This document shows, one piece after another, positions 60,422-64,000 of a DNA stretch of 64,000 nucleotides. Position 1 is the stretch's first letter. Each line of letters begins with the position of its first letter. Below the pieces are notes generated by a model. The model saw only the letters and a program-made list of their open reading frames with translations. It was not told the origin of the DNA and did no database searches. The stretch is taken from assembly GCF_009720145.1 (NCBI RefSeq), contig NZ_CP046252.1, positions 1,426,001 to 1,490,000 on the forward strand, written 5' to 3'. The translations under genes were made by a program, and so were the position numbers. The DNA comes from Sphingobium sp. CAP-1. Lineage in GTDB: Bacteria > Pseudomonadota > Alphaproteobacteria > Sphingomonadales > Sphingomonadaceae.

Positions 60422-61942
60422 ATGGCGACAAGCGGGAGCATGGACGGCGTGACCTTTGCGCGCGCGGCATTGGCGCGGGGCGAATCGGCACTGGTATGGC
60501 GGCGGCAGATCGCCGACACCGACACGCCGATTTCAGCGGCGCTCAAGCTGTTCGAGGCGGATCGCGGCGACTATCTGCTCGAATCGGTGGAGGGTGGCGC
60601 GGTGCGCGGCCGCTACAGCCTGATCGGCCTTGCGCCCGACCTCGTGTTCCGGGCGAACGGCCAGAGCGCCGAGATCAACCGCAACTGGGCGACCGATCGC
60701 GACGCCTTCGTGACCGAAAAGGCTGGCGCGCTCGATGCGCTGCGCGCGCTGGTGGCCGAATGCCGGGCGGAAATGGACGGCGCGCTGCCGCCCGCGCTCG
60801 CCTGCCTCGTCGGCTATTTCGGCTATGAAACGGTCGGGCTGGTCGAAAAACTGCCCCGCCCCGCCCCCAATCCGATCGGCGTGCCCGACATGCTGTTCGT
60901 GCGCCCGACCGTCATCCTGATCTTCGACCGGCTGGCCGACCAGCTCTATATCGTTTCGCCGGTGTGGAAAGGCAGCTTTGCCGACGCCGATAAGGCGATC
61001 GAGTCCGCGCTGGAGCGGATCGACGCTGCCGCCGCGCGCCTTGCCGCCCCGCTGCCCGCCCTGCCCGCGCCCGCCGATATCGCCGATGTCGAAGTGACGC
61101 CGGTACTGGCGCCGGGCCGCTATGCGCAGATGGTGGACGCCGCGAAGGACTATATCGTCGCGGGCGACATTTTTCAGGTGGTGCTGGCGCAGCGTTTCAC
61201 CAGCCCCTTCACCCTGCCGCCGATCGCCCTCTATCGCGCGCTGCGGCGGATCAATCCGTCGCCCTTCCTCTATTATCTCGACCTGCCCGGCTTCGCGCTG
61301 ATCGGATCGTCGCCCGAAATCCTGGTGCGCGCCCGCAATGGCGAAGTCACGATCCGGCCGATCGCCGGCACGCGGCCGCGGGGCAAGAACGCGGTCGAGG
61401 ATGCCGCCAACCGCGAAAGCCTGCTCACCGATCCCAAGGAACGGGCCGAGCATCTGATGCTGCTGGACCTGGGCCGCAACGATGTCGGCCGCGTCGCATC
61501 CGCCGGATCGGTGACGGTGACGGAGAGCTATACCGTCGAATTTTACAGCCATGTCATGCACATCGTATCGAACGTGGTCGGGCGACTGGCCGATGACAAG
61601 GATGCGATCGACGCGCTGTTCGCGGGTTTCCCGGCCGGCACGGTGTCGGGCGCACCCAAGGTTCGCGCCTGCGAGATCATCGCCGAACTGGAGCCGGAAA
61701 CGCGCGGCGCCTATGCCGGCGGGGTCGGCTATTTCGGACCGGACGGCAATATGGACAGTTGCATCGTGCTGCGCACCGCCGTCCTCAAGGACGGGGTGAT
61801 GCATGTGCAGGCGGGCGCCGGCATCGTCGCGGACTCCAACGCCGACTATGAGCAGCGGGAATGCGAAGCCAAGAGCGGCGCCCTGCTGGCGGCCGCGCGC
61901 GAGGCGGTGAGCGTGGCGCGCGAAGGCGGCTTCGGGCAGTAA
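60422..61942 (+). CDS. trpE: anthranilate synthase component I
   Basis: A 506-residue enzyme that with TrpG makes anthranilate from chorismate, the first step of tryptophan synthesis. GRYSLIGLAPDLVF and the chorismate-binding region (FQVVLAQRF, FYLDLP-like FLYYLDLPGFALIGSSPE, IRPIAGTRPRGK, LLDLGRNDVGRVA, SGAPKVRACEII, YAGGVGYFG) are complete. An internal ATG at 60440 is an alternative start. The stop abuts the convergent Nudix gene. trpG is not in the window. Confidence 0.97.
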   Translation: MATSGSMDGVTFARAALARGESALVWRRQIADTDTPISAALKLFEADRGDYLLESVEGGAVRGRYSLIGLAPDLVFRANGQSAEINRNWATDRDAFVTEKAGALDALRALVAECRAEMDGALPPALACLVGYFGYETVGLVEKLPRPAPNPIGVPDMLFVRPTVILIFDRLADQLYIVSPVWKGSFADADKAIESALERIDAAAARLAAPLPALPAPADIADVEVTPVLAPGRYAQMVDAAKDYIVAGDIFQVVLAQRFTSPFTLPPIALYRALRRINPSPFLYYLDLPGFALIGSSPEILVRARNGEVTIRPIAGTRPRGKNAVEDAANRESLLTDPKERAEHLMLLDLGRNDVGRVASAGSVTVTESYTVEFYSHVMHIVSNVVGRLADDKDAIDALFAGFPAGTVSGAPKVRACEIIAELEPETRGAYAGGVGYFGPDGNMDSCIVLRTAVLKDGVMHVQAGAGIVADSNADYEQRECEAKSGALLAAAREAVSVAREGGFGQ

Positions 61943-62713
61943 TCAGGCCCGCCTGACCCGGTCCAGCGGTTCCGACGTGACCGGGTAGCCCAGATGATCG
62001 GGGATGCACAGATGCGCCTCCCCGCCCCGTTCCTCGCGCCAGGGGCGGATCGTTTCGACCGGGAAAGCGGCGGCATGGGCGACCAGTTCGGCATGGGACG
62101 CATATTGCGCCAGCCGCTCCAGATTGCGACGGGTGGGAAAGATGATCTGCCCCTTGCCCGCATCGCAGCACGCGATCGTTTCCGCCGCGCCGCTCCACAG
62201 CAACCGGACATTTTCGGTCGTGTCGACGCTCGCCACCTGCCCTTCGGGCGCGCGGGCCAGATAGAAGCGCGTATCGAATATCCGCCGCGCCTGCTCGAAC
62301 GGCGCGGGATGCCAGCGGGCGAAGGGCGTCAACGCATCGAGCGCCAGACCCAGGCCGTGGCGATCCAGCAGGTCGCCCAGGGATTTGCCGTCATGCAACC
62401 CGTCACGCAATCGCAGCACCGTCGCCGCATCCACCCCGCCGGCAAGGCCGATCCCCAGTCCCGCTTCCTCGATCGTTTCGCGAATGGCGGCGATCCGCGC
62501 CGCCGCTTCGTCCGGGTCCAGCCCATGGTCGACCCGCGCCGCCAGCGCATGATCGGCCGCATCCACCGCGCCGCCGGGAAAGACCAGCGCACCCGCGGCG
62601 AAGGCCATGGTCGACGCCCGTTCCACCATCAGCAACTGGGGCGGGCCGGCAGGCCGGTCACGCACGATCACCAGCGTCGCGGCGGGGCGGCCAATATCTT
62701 TGTCATCCGTCAT
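61943..62713 (-). CDS. Nudix hydrolase (NUDT19-like)
   Basis: A 256-residue Nudix protein. The motif is split by an insertion: LVFPGGAVDAADH, then AAIRETIEEAGLGIG with the REtxEE catalytic helix, as in NUDT19/RPP-like coenzyme-A or nucleotide-sugar hydrolases. FARWHPAPFEQARRIFDTRFYLARAP follows. Substrate is uncertain. It is convergent with trpE with no gap. Confidence 0.88.
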   Translation of the reverse strand: MTDDKDIGRPAATLVIVRDRPAGPPQLLMVERASTMAFAAGALVFPGGAVDAADHALAARVDHGLDPDEAAARIAAIRETIEEAGLGIGLAGGVDAATVLRLRDGLHDGKSLGDLLDRHGLGLALDALTPFARWHPAPFEQARRIFDTRFYLARAPEGQVASVDTTENVRLLWSGAAETIACCDAGKGQIIFPTRRNLERLAQYASHAELVAHAAAFPVETIRPWREERGGEAHLCIPDHLGYPVTSEPLDRVRRA

Positions 62714-62858
62714 ATCCCTGCTCTAAGCGCCTGCGACCGATGCCGTAAAGGCCGCCCTAGTGATGCAAAGCGGCAACAAAATAGCAGTCAGCCGGAATTT
62801 TGTGCGTCGCAAAATATTTCGCTTGCGACTCGGATGATTCGATGACAGCTTTGTTTCC

Positions 62859-62880
62859 GTCGAAGCAGGGGCGCTTCGGC
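62859..62880 (+). promoter_or_regulatory. ANTAR-like hexaloop hairpin in the nitrate operon leader
   Basis: Stem GTCGAAGC/GCTTCGGC (eight pairs, one G-U) closes a six-base loop AGGGGC with A at position 1 and G at position 4, the signature of RNA bound by ANTAR proteins such as NasR/NasT. The partner hairpin of the usual pair is not convincing; GATC-AGCAACA-GATC at 62912-62926 is the best candidate. Confidence 0.55.
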
Positions 62881-62948
62881 ACAGATGTTGAAACCGGCCG
62901 ATGACGGCGGGGATCAGCAACAGATCGACAAGATCGTAAGGCAATGAC

Positions 62949-62993
62949 GCCGCCCGGACAGGTCCGACCGACCTTCGTCCCGGCGGCTTTTTT
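62949..62993 (+). terminator. intrinsic terminator in the nitrate leader
   Basis: A long stem (GCCGCC with GGCGGC, then GGAC with GTCC and AGGTC with GACCT) ends in TTTTTT at 62988-62993, about 137 bases before the nitrate-binding-protein start codon. With the hexaloop hairpin upstream it forms an antitermination leader. Confidence 0.8.
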
Positions 62994-63129
62994 ATTGGTT
63001 TTCCGCCGTGGCAAGGCTGCCGCGCGCGGCTCTCATCTTCACATCCAGCGCGCGGAAAATGCGTTTCCGGCGACGGGCCTTTGCGCCCTGTCGCGGCGCA
63101 GAACGTTCATCACGGGGAGCATATCGATC

Positions 63130-64000
63130 ATGGCTGAGGGGGATAACAGCAACGGCGTCAATCGGCGCGGCCTGCTCAAGACGAGCGGCACCGCAGCGCT
63201 TTTCGCGGCGGTGCAACAAGCATTTCCGTCGGGCGCTTTCGCCGCCGGAGCGGGACCGGAAGTCAAGGGCGCGAAGCTGGGCTTCATCGCGCTGACCGAC
63301 GCCGCGCCGCTGATCATCGCCAAGGAAATGGGCTTTTTCGCCAAACATGGGATGCCCGATGTCGAGGTGCTGAAGCAGGCGAGCTGGGGCGCGACGCGCG
63401 ACAATCTGGTGCTGGGCGCGGCTGGCGGCGGCATTGACGGCGCGCATATCCTGACGCCCATGCCCTATCTGCTGACCCTGGGCGTGATCGGCAAGGCGAC
63501 GCCGATGAACATCCTCGCCCGCCTGAACGTCAATGGTCAGGGCATTTCGGTGTCGAAGGAATATCTGGGCGCCAAGGCCGACCTCAACGCCGCGAAGATG
63601 AAGGGCGTGATCGCCCAGCGCAAGGGCGCGGGCAAGAAGATCAGCATGGCCATGACCTTCCCCGGCGGCACCCACGACCTGTGGCTGCGCTACTGGCTGG
63701 CGTCGGGCGGGATCGACCCGGACAAGGATGTCGAACTGATCACCGTGCCGCCGCCGCAGATGGTCGCGAACATGAAGGCCGACACGATGGACGCCTTCTG
63801 CGTCGGCGAACCATGGAACGACCAGCTCGTCGCGCAGCAACTGGGCTATACCGCCGTGTCGACCGGCCAGATGTGGATGAACCACCCGGAAAAAAGCTTC
63901 GCCATGCGGGCCGACTGGGTCGCCAAATATCCGCGCGCCGCGCAGGCGATCACCGCCGCCATCATCGAGGCGCAGCGCTGGGCCGACAATCCGGCCAACG
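63130..64000 (+). CDS. nrtA: nitrate ABC transporter substrate-binding protein, truncated by window edge
   Basis: An open frame of at least 290 residues with no stop before the right edge. The twin-arginine signal NRRGLLKTSGTAALFAAV is near the N-terminus. The mature part is a CmpA/NrtA-type nitrate/bicarbonate-binding protein: KLGFIALTDAAPLIIAKEMGFFAKHGMPDVEVLKQASWGATRDNLV, GGIDGAHILTPMPYLL, FPGGTHDLWLRYWLASGGIDP, DAFCVGEPWNDQLV. It binds nitrate in the periplasm for an ABC importer whose other genes would lie to the right. The leader upstream suggests control by nitrate through antitermination. Confidence 0.93.
   Translation, partial: MAEGDNSNGVNRRGLLKTSGTAALFAAVQQAFPSGAFAAGAGPEVKGAKLGFIALTDAAPLIIAKEMGFFAKHGMPDVEVLKQASWGATRDNLVLGAAGGGIDGAHILTPMPYLLTLGVIGKATPMNILARLNVNGQGISVSKEYLGAKADLNAAKMKGVIAQRKGAGKKISMAMTFPGGTHDLWLRYWLASGGIDPDKDVELITVPPPQMVANMKADTMDAFCVGEPWNDQLVAQQLGYTAVSTGQMWMNHPEKSFAMRADWVAKYPRAAQAITAAIIEAQRWADNPAN

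Noticed and set aside
1..64000. tRNA, rRNA, CRISPR, prophage or integrative element
   Set aside because: No cloverleaf, rRNA-like, array, integrase or attachment-site signal was recognised on reading; a tRNA/Rfam scan would be decisive.

Overview
This 64 kb window looks like chromosomal DNA of a sphingomonad (Alphaproteobacteria, Sphingomonadales; Sphingobium or Sphingomonas seems most likely). It is GC-rich with strong third-position GC bias. It carries a PhyR-NepR-EcfG general stress response locus, a PrsK/PrsR PEP-CTERM-associated regulatory operon and HWE-type kinases. Several families of short palindromic repeats sit between genes. Almost everything is ordinary core genome. I found no phage, CRISPR array, tRNA or rRNA, and only one possible insertion-sequence remnant.

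Layout. 0.4-13.6 kb: acnB, a DUF885 peptidase-like protein, a DUF5818-like small protein, a D-2-hydroxyacid dehydrogenase, an SH3 protein, an AT-richer orphan gene, and a translationally coupled operon of a peptide transporter and two amidohydrolases (one lacking its metal ligands), then a nitroreductase and a short GntR regulator. 14.1-21 kb: a four-gene operon (sugar transferase, PrsK, PrsR, TPR protein) for exopolysaccharide/PEP-CTERM regulation. 21.1-25.4 kb: the general stress response locus (EcfG sigma factor, PhyR, NepR and a PhyP-like sensor with a degenerate ATPase domain), with two good EcfG-type promoters and a 44-residue membrane protein. 25.4-30.8 kb: tgt, a DSF-synthase-like crotonase convergent with a membrane GGDEF/EAL protein, and a GNAT enzyme. 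30.8-33 kb: groESL under a CIRCE element. 33-41.7 kb: a YghU-type glutathione transferase, a SDR/HxlR divergent pair, ligA, a monooxygenase, recN, bamD and a DUF4118 histidine kinase.

41.7-53.5 kb is the conserved translation/RNA cluster in the order rimP-nusA-(tautomerase)-ylxR-infB-rbfA-(hydrolase)-(tdk)-truB-rpsO-pnp, all on the minus strand; genes in parentheses interrupt the usual order. 53.6-62.7 kb: a lipoprotein sugar dehydrogenase, dgkA, pyrG, secG, tpiA, a PpiD-like periplasmic chaperone, trpE and a Nudix hydrolase. The right edge has a 5' leader with an ANTAR-like hexaloop hairpin and a strong intrinsic terminator in front of a truncated Tat-exported NrtA-type nitrate-binding protein, as expected for an antitermination-controlled nitrate assimilation operon.

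The most rewarding places to look are the stress-response locus with its degenerate sensor, small membrane protein and auto-regulatory promoters; the RpfF-like/c-di-GMP pair; the nitrate leader; the metal-less amidohydrolase; and the mobile-looking palindromes, one of which is embedded in a coding region. I do not see a wholly unprecedented system.
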